This document shows, piece by piece, positions 42,431 through 51,614 of a DNA stretch of 64,000 nucleotides. A program made the translations under genes and the position numbers. Under the pieces are notes generated by a model. The model was not told where the DNA came from and made no database searches. It saw only the letters and a list, made by a program, of their open reading frames with translations. The first letter of the stretch is position 1, and every line of letters starts with the position of its first letter. This DNA is from Streptomyces sp. NBC_01235 (GTDB lineage Bacteria > Actinomycetota > Actinomycetes > Streptomycetales > Streptomycetaceae), in the NCBI RefSeq assembly GCF_035989285.1, contig NZ_CP108513.1, positions 7,068,001-7,132,000 of the forward strand, written 5' to 3'.

Positions 42431-43967
42431 GGATCTCCTCGAAGGCGCCGTCCAGCGAGCCCTTCTGGGCGTCGAAGAGCCTGCCGCCGGTCAGCTCGGC
42501 GATGTGCTCCAGCTCCGAGCGGTCGGAGTCGCCGAACAGGATGGGGAAGACGGGGATGTTCCGCCGGTCGGCGCCGAGCTTCCGGTAGAACGCGTCGAAG
42601 TCGTCGGCGTCGTCGCCCTTGGTGTTCTCGCCGTCCGTCATCAGCACGATGGAGGTGAAGGTGTCCCGGTCGGCGCCCAGGTGGTCGTAGGCCTTCTCCA
42701 GCGAGGTGTAGATCGCGGTCTCGCCGTCGGCCCGCAGCTCCTTGGTGTCCTCGCGGATCGCGGCGAGTCCGGCGTCCGGGTCGGAGGGGCTGACGACATG
42801 GGTGGCGACGCTCTTCACGTCGGACCCGAACGGCATCAGCGTCACCTCCTCGCGGTCGCGGAAGTCGCCGGTGAGGTCGGCGAGGGCGTCCTTGAGACGG
42901 CTCAGCCGGTCGCCCTCCATCGAGCCGGAGGTGTCGAGGACGTACACGGTCCGCGAGGGGCGGCGCAGCTCGTTCTCGTAGGCGTCGAGCAGTCCGTCGG
43001 CGACGGAACGGCTGCCCGGGAAGGGCAGTTCGCGCCGGCGCGCGGTGTCGAGGCCGGGGGCGGGCGGAACGGAGGCGACGACCGGACGGCGGTGGGTCCT
43101 GGTGGTGATCAGCCGCTGGACGGTCTCCGTGCGCAGCGCGTCGGTCACCCGCCTGACGTTCTCGCGGGTCGTCGCGTCGGTGGCGGCGAGGGAGGAGAGC
43201 GGGTAGTCGGCGGTGACGACGCCGTCGGTGGGGCGGACGACCGTCAGCCCCGGGATGCCCTTGAGGACCGACTCGTAGTTGAGCAGCGCGTCGACGTCAC
43301 CGCGCCGGGTGTACGCGCTCGCCAGCCAGCCCGACGAACCCGAGGTCAGCTGCTGCCCCTTGAAGAACTCCTTCAGCCTCGGGGTCGCCTTCGTGACGTC
43401 CGCGTCGGTGAGCGCCGACTGCGCCCCGGAGAGCGCCGAGGCGACCGAGATCAGCGTGGAGAAACCGGAGTTGGAGCGGGCCGGGTCGGTCATGCCGTAG
43501 GTGAGCTTCCCGTCCTGGACGGCCTGCTCGATCTGCGTCCAGGTGACGTGACCGGCCTTCCAGCCCAGGGAGCCGAGCGTGCTGGTCTTCACGCCGAGAG
43601 CCACCGGGCTCGACATGATCGGCGTCTCCGAGACGACCTTCTTCGCCGCGTCCGGCCGCAGCCGCAGATAGTCGTCGGAGGACAGCCACAGGGCGTCGTA
43701 CGTCCCGTCGGTGCCGCCCTTGGCCAGCAGGTTCACGGCGTCCAGGGTGCCCATGTAGGTGGGCCGGACCGTGACACCGGTGTCCTTGCGGACCTGCTCC
43801 AGGACCGGGCTCATGTCGCTCAGCTCGCTGGAGGCGAGGACCCGGAGCGTGCCGGGCTCGGGGGCGTCGGGGTCCTTGGCGTCGCCCTCGGCGGAGCAGG
43901 CGGTCAGGAGGAGGGTGAGGGCCGTCAGCGCGAGGAGCGGCCAAAGGTGCCGGAGGGGCCGTCTCAT
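42417..43967 (-). CDS. Lipoprotein with solute-binding and von Willebrand A domains
   Basis: 516 residues. Signal with lipobox LTAC near residue 24. Residues about 35-300 resemble extracellular solute-binding proteins (PVLEQVRKDTGVTVRPTYMG; ALWLSSDDYLRL). Residues about 330-510 form a VWA domain with a full MIDAS site: DTSGSMEGDRL, a Thr in GETAIYTSL, and MTDGENTKGDD. The fusion of solute-binding and metal-dependent adhesion domains on one lipoprotein is distinctive. It overlaps its neighbours (ATGA with TelA). It should face outside, and may receive a ligand or partner for the system. Confidence 0.88.
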   Translation of the reverse strand: MRRPLRHLWPLLALTALTLLLTACSAEGDAKDPDAPEPGTLRVLASSELSDMSPVLEQVRKDTGVTVRPTYMGTLDAVNLLAKGGTDGTYDALWLSSDDYLRLRPDAAKKVVSETPIMSSPVALGVKTSTLGSLGWKAGHVTWTQIEQAVQDGKLTYGMTDPARSNSGFSTLISVASALSGAQSALTDADVTKATPRLKEFFKGQQLTSGSSGWLASAYTRRGDVDALLNYESVLKGIPGLTVVRPTDGVVTADYPLSSLAATDATTRENVRRVTDALRTETVQRLITTRTHRRPVVASVPPAPGLDTARRRELPFPGSRSVADGLLDAYENELRRPSRTVYVLDTSGSMEGDRLSRLKDALADLTGDFRDREEVTLMPFGSDVKSVATHVVSPSDPDAGLAAIREDTKELRADGETAIYTSLEKAYDHLGADRDTFTSIVLMTDGENTKGDDADDFDAFYRKLGADRRNIPVFPILFGDSDRSELEHIAELTGGRLFDAQKGSLDGAFEEIRGYQ

Positions 43968-45133
43968 GCGAGCCCGCCTTCCAGTGCGCCCCGCGAGCGG
44001 CTGCGGTCCAGATAGGTGCTCGCCTGCTGGAGTTCGGCCGTCAGGTTCTCCACCGTCACCGCCATCGCCTCGGTCGCCTGCACCTTGTAGGTGTCGATGG
44101 CGTCGAGGGTGCGGTAGATCTGCTGGAAGGCGGAGCGCAGCGTCTCGGCGCCGACGGCCGGGTCGGCGGCGATCCGCTGGATCTCCCCGCTCTGCGTCGC
44201 CAGCATCTCCGCGTTGCCCCGGATGAGGTCCTCGGTGGTCCCGCGCAACGCGTTGACCTGCTCGATGACCTTCTTCTGGTGGTCGAGCGCGGAGGCCAGC
44301 ATCACGGAGATGCGCAGCGCCGAGACCGTGGTCGTGGCGGCCCGGTCCACACCCTTGATCAGCTCGTCGTTGTTGCGGCGTACGACGTCCATGGCGAGGT
44401 AGCCCTGCGCGCACACCGCGAGCTGGGTGAGCAGGTCCTGGTGCTTCTGCCGGACCGGGAAGAGGACATCGGCGCGCAGGCTGTCGGCCCGCTCGGGGTC
44501 GGCGGCCTCGGCACCGGTGATCTGCTGCTCGACGGCCCGGTCCAGGGCGTCGGTCAGCACGACGTACTCCTGGAGCTTGCCCATCGTCTCCCAGAGCCGG
44601 ACACGCTCGGTCTGCAGCGCGGCGTTGTCGCGCCGCAGTTCGTCCTGGCCGCCGCGCAGCGAGCCCACGATCTTGTTCAACGTGCCCTGCGCGGAGGCGT
44701 ACTTGGCGACGTGGTCGCGCAGCTTGTTGCCGCCGGGCAGCCGGGACAGGAACTTCCGTCCCTTGGAGGCCGGCAGATCACGCGGGTCCAGATCCTCGAC
44801 GACCCGCCGGAGTTCGACGAGCGAGCCCGCGACCTGCGACTGGGCGTCCCCGCCCTTGTCCGGCAGGCTGCGGATCGTCCGCTCCAGCATGCGGTTGGAC
44901 TGCGCGGCGGCCGTGCGCATCTCACCGGCGCCGAGCGCGGTGATCTCGCCGACCTTGCCCGCGAACTCGGGCGAGCGGGCGTCGAGCGCGGCGAGCCCCT
45001 CGACGTAGGCGGCGGCCTTGGCGGCCATGTCGGTGCGCACCCCGTCGTCGACGGGGACGAGTCCGCCGGCCTTCTCGCGCGGCACGGCGGCGACCGCTTC
45101 GGGCGGGGTGAGGGTGAAGGTGTCGTCACTCAT
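43964..45133 (-). CDS. telA: TelA-like toxic-anion resistance protein
   Basis: 389 residues, helical. AVCAQGYLAMDVVRRNNDEL, IKGVDRAATTTVSALRISVM, LASALDHQKKVIEQVNALRG is the TelA core, and the C-terminus (SAFQQIYRTLDAIDTYKVQA) matches the family. The family is named for tellurite resistance, but domain-context studies place it in membrane-stress and metal-dependent signalling systems alongside VWA proteins. Cytosolic, no signal peptide. The VWA gene is coupled through ATGA. Confidence 0.9.
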   Translation of the reverse strand: MSDDTFTLTPPEAVAAVPREKAGGLVPVDDGVRTDMAAKAAAYVEGLAALDARSPEFAGKVGEITALGAGEMRTAAAQSNRMLERTIRSLPDKGGDAQSQVAGSLVELRRVVEDLDPRDLPASKGRKFLSRLPGGNKLRDHVAKYASAQGTLNKIVGSLRGGQDELRRDNAALQTERVRLWETMGKLQEYVVLTDALDRAVEQQITGAEAADPERADSLRADVLFPVRQKHQDLLTQLAVCAQGYLAMDVVRRNNDELIKGVDRAATTTVSALRISVMLASALDHQKKVIEQVNALRGTTEDLIRGNAEMLATQSGEIQRIAADPAVGAETLRSAFQQIYRTLDAIDTYKVQATEAMAVTVENLTAELQQASTYLDRSRSRGALEGGLA

Positions 45134-45145
45134 GTGCTGTTCCCC

Positions 45146-46210
45146 CTATCCGCGCGCCCGTCGCGCCAGCTCGTGCAGCACCGCGGAGGTGGGCACGGGC
45201 GCCTGGCGGACGCCGGTCAGTTGCTGCTTGAGGTAGGTGGTGGCCGAGGCGAACTCGGCGGCGACGCCCTGCGGTCGGAACCCGTGCCGGATCTCCAGCT
45301 TGCGCAACCGCGGGTCAGTGGAGAGGAGTGCGGCGACGGCTTGGCCGTTCTCGGTGAGCGGGACGGCGGTGTGGTCGCTGTTGACGGTGGTGTCCGGGTA
45401 GAGGACCACCAGGTCGTCCGGCTTCTGTCCGTCCGCCAGGAGTGAGGCGACCTGCGACTCGTAGACCAGGACGAGCGGGTTGCCGGCGCCGCTGACGAAG
45501 TCCCGGAAGGCAGCGTCCGTGCTGGACTGCTGGGCGCCCTGCACGCTCACCAGCTTGTGCAGCAGGGGCGCCGTGCGCTCGACCTCGGCGTCGCTCGCGA
45601 CCACCTTGCCGCCGCCTGCGACGTAGGACGCGGCGGCGAGGTAGAGGGCGCCCGAGTTCGAGGTCTCCGGGTCGGTGCTGGAGAGGTAGAGGGTGCCGGT
45701 CAACTCCCCGTATTTCGCAGCGCCCTTGAGCTGCTGCCAGGTCCGGTCGGCGCGGGCCGCGTCGAGATAGGCCGCCATCTTCAGCGTGCCGCGGTGGGCG
45801 GCGTCGAGCGTGGCCAGACCGTTGGCCGCGAGCACCTCGGCGGCGCTCTTGTGCGCCACGACGACGAGGGGCGAGTAGAAGGGGCGGGGGAGGGTCCCCG
45901 TCACCTTGTACTTCGCGGCGAGTCCGACGGCCGGCGCCTGGCTCGACGGGAGGGCGAGGTCGTAGCCCTTGAGGTCCAGCCCCTCCATGGCCCAGGACCC
46001 GGAGGTCTCGGCCCTGACGTTGTAGCCCTTGGCGGCGAGGGCCTTCACCACGTCGGGATCCGCGAAGAACTCAGCCTTCTCCGACCCGATCACCATCCGC
46101 ACGGTCTTCGTTGCCGTGCCCTTGTCCTCATCACTGCGACCCGCGACGACGGCGACCACCACACCCGCCATCAGCAGCACAGCGAGGACGATTCCTGCGA
46201 TTCGTCTCAC
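45146..46210 (-). CDS. Membrane-anchored solute-binding-like protein of the TelA operon
   Basis: About 354 residues from the GTG at 46210 (RRIAGIVLAVLLMAGVVVAV). One N-terminal anchor then a type II solute-binding fold (VRMVIGSEKAEFFADPDVVK, then GYNVRAETSGSWAMEG; SSTDPETSNSGALYLAAASY). It is not an ABC-substrate lipoprotein because no lipobox is present. The region SSTDPETSNSGAL parallels TDPARSNSGFSTL in the VWA lipoprotein, so the two share a domain. It starts the operon with telA 12 bases downstream. The start codon is uncertain, since no ribosome site is visible. Confidence 0.8.
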   Translation of the reverse strand: MRRIAGIVLAVLLMAGVVVAVVAGRSDEDKGTATKTVRMVIGSEKAEFFADPDVVKALAAKGYNVRAETSGSWAMEGLDLKGYDLALPSSQAPAVGLAAKYKVTGTLPRPFYSPLVVVAHKSAAEVLAANGLATLDAAHRGTLKMAAYLDAARADRTWQQLKGAAKYGELTGTLYLSSTDPETSNSGALYLAAASYVAGGGKVVASDAEVERTAPLLHKLVSVQGAQQSSTDAAFRDFVSGAGNPLVLVYESQVASLLADGQKPDDLVVLYPDTTVNSDHTAVPLTENGQAVAALLSTDPRLRKLEIRHGFRPQGVAAEFASATTYLKQQLTGVRQAPVPTSAVLHELARRARG

Positions 46211-46439
46211 AGGGGGAGCGTGCTCGCGGAACCCCACGTTCCTGGGTGGGCTGGGTGAACGGGGGGTGAAGGGGGCGACCCGGAACTCAACGGGAAGAGC
46301 GGATTCCGCACGCTGTTCCGGGAGGGGGGTGTGGCTTGCGTTGTGGTGCGGGGGTGGCGCCCGGTCCGCGCGTCGCTGCGGGTGCACGCGGACCGGGGCC
46401 GTTCACGGTCCCCCGGAGGGGAGATCCCCGAAAGGGGAG

Positions 46440-46868
46440 TCAGCCGGCGGTGCTCAGTTCCTTGGTCTCCACCAGTGCGGCGGCGTGCGCGTCCATGCGC
46501 TGTGCCGCCAGGATCGCCGTCGCGGTGTCCGCGCGGGACGCCGCGACGAGGAGGGCGCGGCCCGCCAGGGCGTGCGCCCGCTCGTGCAGGGCCGCGAGGT
46601 GCGGTTCCGCCGGGTCGGCGGCGTGGGCCGAGCGGACCGGCGTCCGCCCTCCGCGCAACCGGGTCACCTGTTGCGCGAGCTGTGCGGCCGCGGTGTCCAG
46701 GTCGGCGGACGGCGCCGTCGCGCACAGCTCGTCGGTGACGGCGAGCAGCGCCGCGAGATGACCTGCGAGCTGGATGTCCAGCTCCTCCTCGCGGGAACGG
46801 TGGGGGAAGTCCGAGGACGTGCCGGCCATCGTGCTGTGGACCGACTTGGTGCGGATCGGTTCGTACAT
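46440..46868 (-). CDS. Conserved hypothetical helical protein
   Basis: 142 residues, Ala/Leu-rich helices (EEELDIQLAGHLAALLAVTD; LHERAHALAGRALLVAASRA). The ATG at 46868 has GGAGG eight bases upstream. A palindrome at 46906 lies just ahead of the start. Soluble; function unknown. It reads the same way as the TelA operon but ends 230 bases before it. Confidence 0.8.
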   Translation of the reverse strand: MYEPIRTKSVHSTMAGTSSDFPHRSREEELDIQLAGHLAALLAVTDELCATAPSADLDTAAAQLAQQVTRLRGGRTPVRSAHAADPAEPHLAALHERAHALAGRALLVAASRADTATAILAAQRMDAHAAALVETKELSTAG

Positions 46869-46905
46869 GCGGATGGCCTCCTGGGATGTCAGGAAACCAT
46901 CCTAG

Positions 46906-46922
46906 CTTAGATTTCGTCTAAG
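46906..46922. promoter_or_regulatory. 17-bp palindrome upstream of the helical protein
   Basis: CTTAGA-TTTCG-TCTAAG, 38 bases from the ATG at 46868. Perfect six-base arms; operator-like. AT-rich compared with the flanks. Confidence 0.5.
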
Positions 46923-46955
46923 GTTGATCCGTCTACGGATGCCGGAGAGCCGCCG

Positions 46956-48167
46956 CTACGGCTGGCCGTAGCCGTCCAGGAAGCGCCCGATCCGGCCCAT
47001 CGCGTCCCGCAGATCCGTCGCCGTCGGCAGCGTGACGACCCGGAAGTGGTCCGGTTCCGGCCAGTTGAAACCGGTGCCCTGGACGACCATGATCTTCTCC
47101 CGGCGGAGGAGGTCGAGGACCATCCGACGGTCGTCCTTGATCTTGAAGACGGTCGGGTCCAGGCGAGGGAAGAGGTACAGCGCCCCCTTCGGCCGTACGC
47201 ACGTCACACCCGGGATCTGCGTCAGCAGCTCGTACGCCGTGTCCATCTGCTCCTTGAGCCGCCCGCCGGGCAGTACCAGGTCGTTGATGGTCTGCCGCCC
47301 GCTGAGCGCCGCGACCACGCCGTGCTGACCCGGCATGTTCGCGCACAGGCGCATGTTCGCCAGGATCGTCAGACCCTCGATGTAGGAGTCGGCGTGCGCG
47401 CGCGGCCCGGAGATCGACATCCAGCCGACCCGGTAGCCGGCCACCCGGTACGCCTTCGACATGCCGTTGAAGGTGAGGGTGAGCAGGTCCGGGGCGACCT
47501 TGGCGGTCGGGATGTGCGTGGCGCCGTCGTAGAGGATCTTGTCGTAGATCTCGTCCGAGCAGACCAGGAGGTTGTGCCGGCGCGCGATGTCGGTCAGCCC
47601 CCGGACCATCGCCTCGTCGTACACGGCACCCGTCGGGTTGTTCGGGTTGATGATGACGATCGCCTTGGTGCGGTCGGTGACCTTCCGCTCGATGTCCGCG
47701 AGGTCCGGCATCCAGTCGGCCTGCTCGTCGCAGCGGTAGTGCACGGCCGTACCGCCGGACAGCGAGACGGCGGCGGTCCACAGGGGGTAGTCCGGGGCCG
47801 GGACCAGAACCTCGTCCCCGTCGTCCAGCAGCCCCTGCATCGCCATCACGATCAGCTCGGAGACGCCGTTGCCGATGAAGACGTGCTCGACGTCCGTCTC
47901 GATGCCGAGTGTCTGGTTGTGCATCACGACGGCCCTGCGCGCGGCCAGCAGTCCCTTGGCGTCGCCGTAGCCGTGAGCCGTCGAGACGTTGCGGAGGATG
48001 TCCTCCAGGATCTCCGGCGGGGCCTCGAAGCCGAAGGCGGCCGGGTTGCCGGTGTTCAGCTTGAGGATGCGGTGACCAGCCGCTTCCAGGCGCATCGCCT
48101 CCTCGAGAACCGGGCCCCGGATCTCGTAACAGACGTTGGCGAGCTTGGTCGACTGGATCACCTGCAT
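46956..48167 (-). CDS. PLP-dependent aminotransferase (AlaA-like)
   Basis: 403 residues, class I/II aminotransferase. The PLP lysine is in NGMSKAYRVAGYRVGW; VIINPNNPTGAVYDEAM and ICSDEIYDK-type (VCSDEIYDKILYDG) motifs bind the cofactor ring. Length and LNTGNPAAFGFEAPPEILED match the AlaA/YfbQ group, which makes alanine from pyruvate and glutamate. Substrate could also be another amino acid. ATG at 48167. Confidence 0.92.
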   Translation of the reverse strand: MQVIQSTKLANVCYEIRGPVLEEAMRLEAAGHRILKLNTGNPAAFGFEAPPEILEDILRNVSTAHGYGDAKGLLAARRAVVMHNQTLGIETDVEHVFIGNGVSELIVMAMQGLLDDGDEVLVPAPDYPLWTAAVSLSGGTAVHYRCDEQADWMPDLADIERKVTDRTKAIVIINPNNPTGAVYDEAMVRGLTDIARRHNLLVCSDEIYDKILYDGATHIPTAKVAPDLLTLTFNGMSKAYRVAGYRVGWMSISGPRAHADSYIEGLTILANMRLCANMPGQHGVVAALSGRQTINDLVLPGGRLKEQMDTAYELLTQIPGVTCVRPKGALYLFPRLDPTVFKIKDDRRMVLDLLRREKIMVVQGTGFNWPEPDHFRVVTLPTATDLRDAMGRIGRFLDGYGQP

Positions 48168-48292
48168 GTCTGGGAGCTTACGGCTCGGTAACGCCTCCCG
48201 GGGGGTGTTTTCCGCCACGTGAGGCGGGCGGTTTGGGCTGTTATCGCCGGTAGCTGTCCCAGGGGGCGCATGCGTCCCTACAATGCGCGGCC

Positions 48293-48904
48293 ATGTCCAG
48301 GCCAGGTGAGAATGGCGTGCCCGCGGTGCGGCCGATCGTGTACCACCCGTACGCCGAGACCGATCAGTCCTCGTACGAGCAGTACGCCGATCCGGCGGCC
48401 GCTCACGGGTGGGAGAACGCGTACGACGAGACGACCGAGCTGCCTCGGGTTCCCCCTGCCGAGGGCGGGGCGGGCGGCCGTGCGGACCGTCGGCGCGCCG
48501 CGCGCCGGGCGGGCGGGTGGCGTGAGCGGCGGGTCCTGGCCGCCGCCGGGGCGGTCGGGGCGGTGGCGCTGGCCGCGGTGGTGGCGGGGTTCTCCTTCTC
48601 CGGGGATCCGGCCGGGGACCAGCAGGGCAAGCAGGGGGGCACGCGCTCGGCGTCGGACGACACGGCGAGTGACCCGGAAACCCCGTCCGCGTCCGCGGGC
48701 GGCCTCGCCGGTTCCGCGCGCGAGACTCCGTCCGCTTCGGACAGTGGGGGGCCGTCCTCGGGTGTGACGACGTCCAAGGCGCCCTCGGCAGTGTCGTCGG
48801 CCGCCACCGGCTCGACGGCGAGTGCCGAGCCCTCCGCCGCGACGTCCGAAGCCGGGAAGGGCAACTCCGGGAAGGGGCGCGGGCCGGGAAAAGGCGGCAG
48901 ATAG
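48293..48904 (+). CDS. Membrane protein with disordered tail
   Basis: 203 residues. Acidic N-terminal part (YEQYADPAAAHGWENAYDET), a basic patch (GRADRRRAARRAGGWRERR), one membrane helix (VLAAAGAVGAVALAAVVAGF), and an outer tail of Ser/Ala/Gly/Thr low complexity ending GKGRGPGKGGR. Single-pass; function unknown. The ATG at 48293 has no strong ribosome site; a hairpin terminator follows directly. Confidence 0.78.
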   Translation: MSRPGENGVPAVRPIVYHPYAETDQSSYEQYADPAAAHGWENAYDETTELPRVPPAEGGAGGRADRRRAARRAGGWRERRVLAAAGAVGAVALAAVVAGFSFSGDPAGDQQGKQGGTRSASDDTASDPETPSASAGGLAGSARETPSASDSGGPSSGVTTSKAPSAVSSAATGSTASAEPSAATSEAGKGNSGKGRGPGKGGR

Positions 48905-48935
48905 GCGGGGGTGCCCCATGAGCCCCGGCCCCCGC
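48905..48935 (+). terminator. Hairpin terminator
   Basis: GCGGGGG (48905-48911) with CCCCCGC (48929-48935), directly after the stop of the membrane protein gene. Confidence 0.6.
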
Positions 48936-49047
48936 GGCTGAAAAGCGACCCTTGTTCTCCGTCCCCTCTGCACCAACAATGCGCATGACAAAACAGCGGG
49001 CGGCCGGAAGATCTCCGGTCGCCTTGTCATGAGAGGGGACCCCCCAC

Positions 49048-49935
49048 ATGAGAAAGCCTCTCGTTGCCGCGTTCTTCGCCCTGGCCATCGCCGGGGCGGG
49101 TGCGGCACCCGCGGTCGCGGCGCCGGTGAGCGCGGCGCCCGCCGCCTCGGCTTCCGCGATCTCGGTCAAGGCGGACACCAAGGCGGCCGCGCCGACACTC
49201 CAGGCCGTCAACCTCGCCGGGACCGTCGCGCTCAGCAACTGCTCAGGCTCGGTCATCCGCTTCCCGAACTCCCTGGACACCGACCCGGCGCTGGTGCTCT
49301 CCAACGGCCACTGCCTGTCGACGGGCTTCCCGGAGCCGGGCGAGGTGCTCGTCAACCAGGCGTCCAGCCGGACCTTCGGGCTGCTCAACTCCTCCGGCAC
49401 CCGGGTCGCGACCCTGCGCGCCAGCAAGCTCGCCTACGGGACGATGACCGACACGGACGTGTCGATCTACCAGCTCACCAGCACGTACGCGTCGATCAAG
49501 AGCTCGTACGGCATCTCCGCGCTGACCGTGCAGGACACGCACCCGACCGCCGGTACCGCCATCACCGTGGCCTCCGGGTACTGGAAGACGCTCTACAACT
49601 GCAGCGTCGACGGGTTCGTGTACCGCCTGAAGGAGGGTGACTGGACCTGGAAGGACTCGGTCCGTTACACCTCCGCCTGCCAGACCATCGGCGGCACCTC
49701 CGGGTCGCCGGTGATCGACCAGTCCACCGGCAAGGTCGTCGCCGTCAACAACACCGGCAACGAGGACGGCGAGCGCTGCACGGAGAACAACCCGTGCGAG
49801 GTCGACGCGAACGGCACCGTCACCGTCCGCGAGGGCATCAACTACGCCCAGGAGACCTACCTGATCCCGGCCTGCTTCACGACCGGCAACCAGCTCAACC
49901 TGAGCGCGAGCGGGTGCACCCTGCCCAAGCCGTAG
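49048..49935 (+). CDS. Secreted trypsin-like serine protease
   Basis: 295 residues. Sec signal peptide (MRKPLVAAFFALAIAGAGAA, cleavage near AVAAPVS). The catalytic triad is visible: His in VLSNGHC, Asp in TDTDVSIYQ, Ser in GGTSGSPV. Cysteines (SNCSGSV/NGHC; CTENNPCEV; CFTTGN.. SGCTLP) should form disulfides. The GTSGSP motif places it in the chymotrypsin-fold peptidase family S1/S46-like group. No propeptide-like inhibitor was noted. The ATG at 49048 follows GAGAGGGGA upstream. Confidence 0.9.
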   Translation: MRKPLVAAFFALAIAGAGAAPAVAAPVSAAPAASASAISVKADTKAAAPTLQAVNLAGTVALSNCSGSVIRFPNSLDTDPALVLSNGHCLSTGFPEPGEVLVNQASSRTFGLLNSSGTRVATLRASKLAYGTMTDTDVSIYQLTSTYASIKSSYGISALTVQDTHPTAGTAITVASGYWKTLYNCSVDGFVYRLKEGDWTWKDSVRYTSACQTIGGTSGSPVIDQSTGKVVAVNNTGNEDGERCTENNPCEVDANGTVTVREGINYAQETYLIPACFTTGNQLNLSASGCTLPKP

Positions 49936-49947
49936 GGCGAAGCGGAG

Positions 49948-49983
49948 GGGCGGTCCGTCACACGGGACTGCGACGGACCGCCC
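49948..49983. terminator. Bidirectional hairpin terminator
   Basis: GGGCGGTCCGTC (49948-49959) with GACGGACCGCCC (49972-49983). It lies past the protease and overlaps the last codons of the convergent D-aminoacylase. Confidence 0.75.
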
Positions 49984-51583
49984 GCCCCGCCAGCACGTCC
50001 GTCCGCCGGCCGTCCTCGATCACGAAACGGCCGTCGACGAGGACGTGTGGGATGCCCGTCGGGAGCGTGCGGGGGGCGTCGTACGTCGAGCCCGCCGCCA
50101 CCGTTCGCGGATCGAACAGGACCAGGTCCGCTCGGTGGCCCTCGCGGATCAGGCCGCGGTCGGGCAGGCGCAGGCGCGCCGCCGGGCGGCCGGTCAGGTG
50201 GGCCACGCACTCCTCCAGGGACAGGATCCCCAACTCCCTCACGTAGTGGCCGAGATAGCGCGGGAACGTGCCGTACGCGCGCGGGTGCGGTTTGGCGCCG
50301 ACCAGGACGCCGTCCGAGCCGCCCGTGTGGACGCGGTGGCGCATGATCGTGCGAACGTTCTCCTCGTGGCCCACGTGCTGGAGGATCGTGGGGGCCAGAC
50401 GGTCTTCCACCAGTAGGCGGCGGGCCGTTGTCCAGGGCTCCTCGCCTCTCCCGGTCGCCGACTCCCGGATCGTGCGGCCCACGTGGTCCGCGAAGCGGTT
50501 GTCGCCCACGCCCGAGATCTCGATCGTGTCCCAGTCGACGGGCACGCCGTGGCAGCCGTCCGCGCCGGTCACCTCCAGGTCGTGGCGGATGCGGGCGGCC
50601 GTGTCGTCGTCCGCGAGCCGGCGCAGGATCTCCTGGGGGCCGCCCGCGCTCGCCCAACTGGGCAGCAGAGCGGCGAGAGTGGTGCAGCCCGGCGTGTAGG
50701 GGTACGTGTCGAGGGTGATGTCGGTGCCGGAGTCCAGGGCTTCGTCCAGGAGGGTCAGGAGCTCCGGGGCGCGGCCCTCGTTCACGCCGAAGTTCATGGT
50801 GGCGTGGGCGAGATGGAGCGGGCAGCCCGCCTTGCGGGTCAGTTCCACCATCTCCGCGTACGCCTCCAGGGCGCCGGCTCCGTAACTGCGGTGGTGGGGG
50901 CAGTAGTAGCCGCCGTACTCCGCCACCACCCGGCACAGTTCGGTCAGTTCGGAGTCCTCCGCGTACATGCCGGGCGTGTACGTCAGGCCTGAGGACAGGC
51001 CGACCGCGCCCTGCTGCAGTCCCTCCGCGACCAGCCGGCGCATCCGGTCCAGCTCCTTCGGCGTGGCCGGGCGGTCCTCCCAGCCGACGGCCAGGGCGCG
51101 GACGGTGCCCTGCGGGACGAGGTACGCCGCGTTGACGGCGATGCCCCGGCCCTCGAACCCGTGGTCCAGGCGGTCCAGGTACTCACCCACCGAACGCCAG
51201 TCGAAGTCGAGGTCGTCGCCGTACCCGTTCCAGCCGGTGATGGCCCGGCGGACCTCTTCGAGGGTGCGGTCGTCGACAGGGGCGTAGGACAGCCCGTCCT
51301 GGCCGAGGACTTCGAGGGTCACGCCCTGCGCCGCCTTCGCGCTGTGGTCGGGGTCGCGCAGCAGGGCGAGGTCGCTGTGGGCGTGCATGTCGATGAAGCC
51401 GGGGGAGAGGGTCAGGCCCTCGGCGTCCAGCTCCCTCACCGCCTTCGGGCGCTGGCAGCCCGCCGCGGCCGCCTCCTTGACGATCGCGACGATCCTGCCG
51501 TCGTCGATCAGCACGTCCGCGCGGTAGGAGTCCGCGCCGGTGCCGTCGACGACGTCCGCGTCCCGGATGACGAGGTCTTCCAT
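49958..51583 (-). CDS. N-acyl-D-amino-acid deacylase (D-aminoacylase)
   Basis: 541 residues, amidohydrolase superfamily. Hydrolyses N-acyl-D-amino acids to free D-amino acids. Metal site: SPGFIDMHAHSDLAL (His67, His69). HHRSYGAGALEAYAEMVELT, LHLAHATMNFG and ILQHVGHEENVRTIMRH provide later active-site residues, and GGSDGVLVGAKPHPRAYGTF matches the D-aminoacylase signature. The ATG at 51583 has GGGAGG upstream. It lies 31 bases after the dehydratase stop, so both are one operon for D-amino-acid breakdown. Confidence 0.9.
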   Translation of the reverse strand: MEDLVIRDADVVDGTGADSYRADVLIDDGRIVAIVKEAAAAGCQRPKAVRELDAEGLTLSPGFIDMHAHSDLALLRDPDHSAKAAQGVTLEVLGQDGLSYAPVDDRTLEEVRRAITGWNGYGDDLDFDWRSVGEYLDRLDHGFEGRGIAVNAAYLVPQGTVRALAVGWEDRPATPKELDRMRRLVAEGLQQGAVGLSSGLTYTPGMYAEDSELTELCRVVAEYGGYYCPHHRSYGAGALEAYAEMVELTRKAGCPLHLAHATMNFGVNEGRAPELLTLLDEALDSGTDITLDTYPYTPGCTTLAALLPSWASAGGPQEILRRLADDDTAARIRHDLEVTGADGCHGVPVDWDTIEISGVGDNRFADHVGRTIRESATGRGEEPWTTARRLLVEDRLAPTILQHVGHEENVRTIMRHRVHTGGSDGVLVGAKPHPRAYGTFPRYLGHYVRELGILSLEECVAHLTGRPAARLRLPDRGLIREGHRADLVLFDPRTVAAGSTYDAPRTLPTGIPHVLVDGRFVIEDGRRTDVLAGRAVRRSPV

Positions 51584-51614
51584 GGTCGGCCTCCCTGCCT
51601 GAGAACACGCGCTG

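Noticed and set aside
46956..49427. 823-residue extension of the aminotransferase
   Set aside because: The conserved fold starts at 48167; upstream codons overlap plus-strand genes and have no homology-like pattern.
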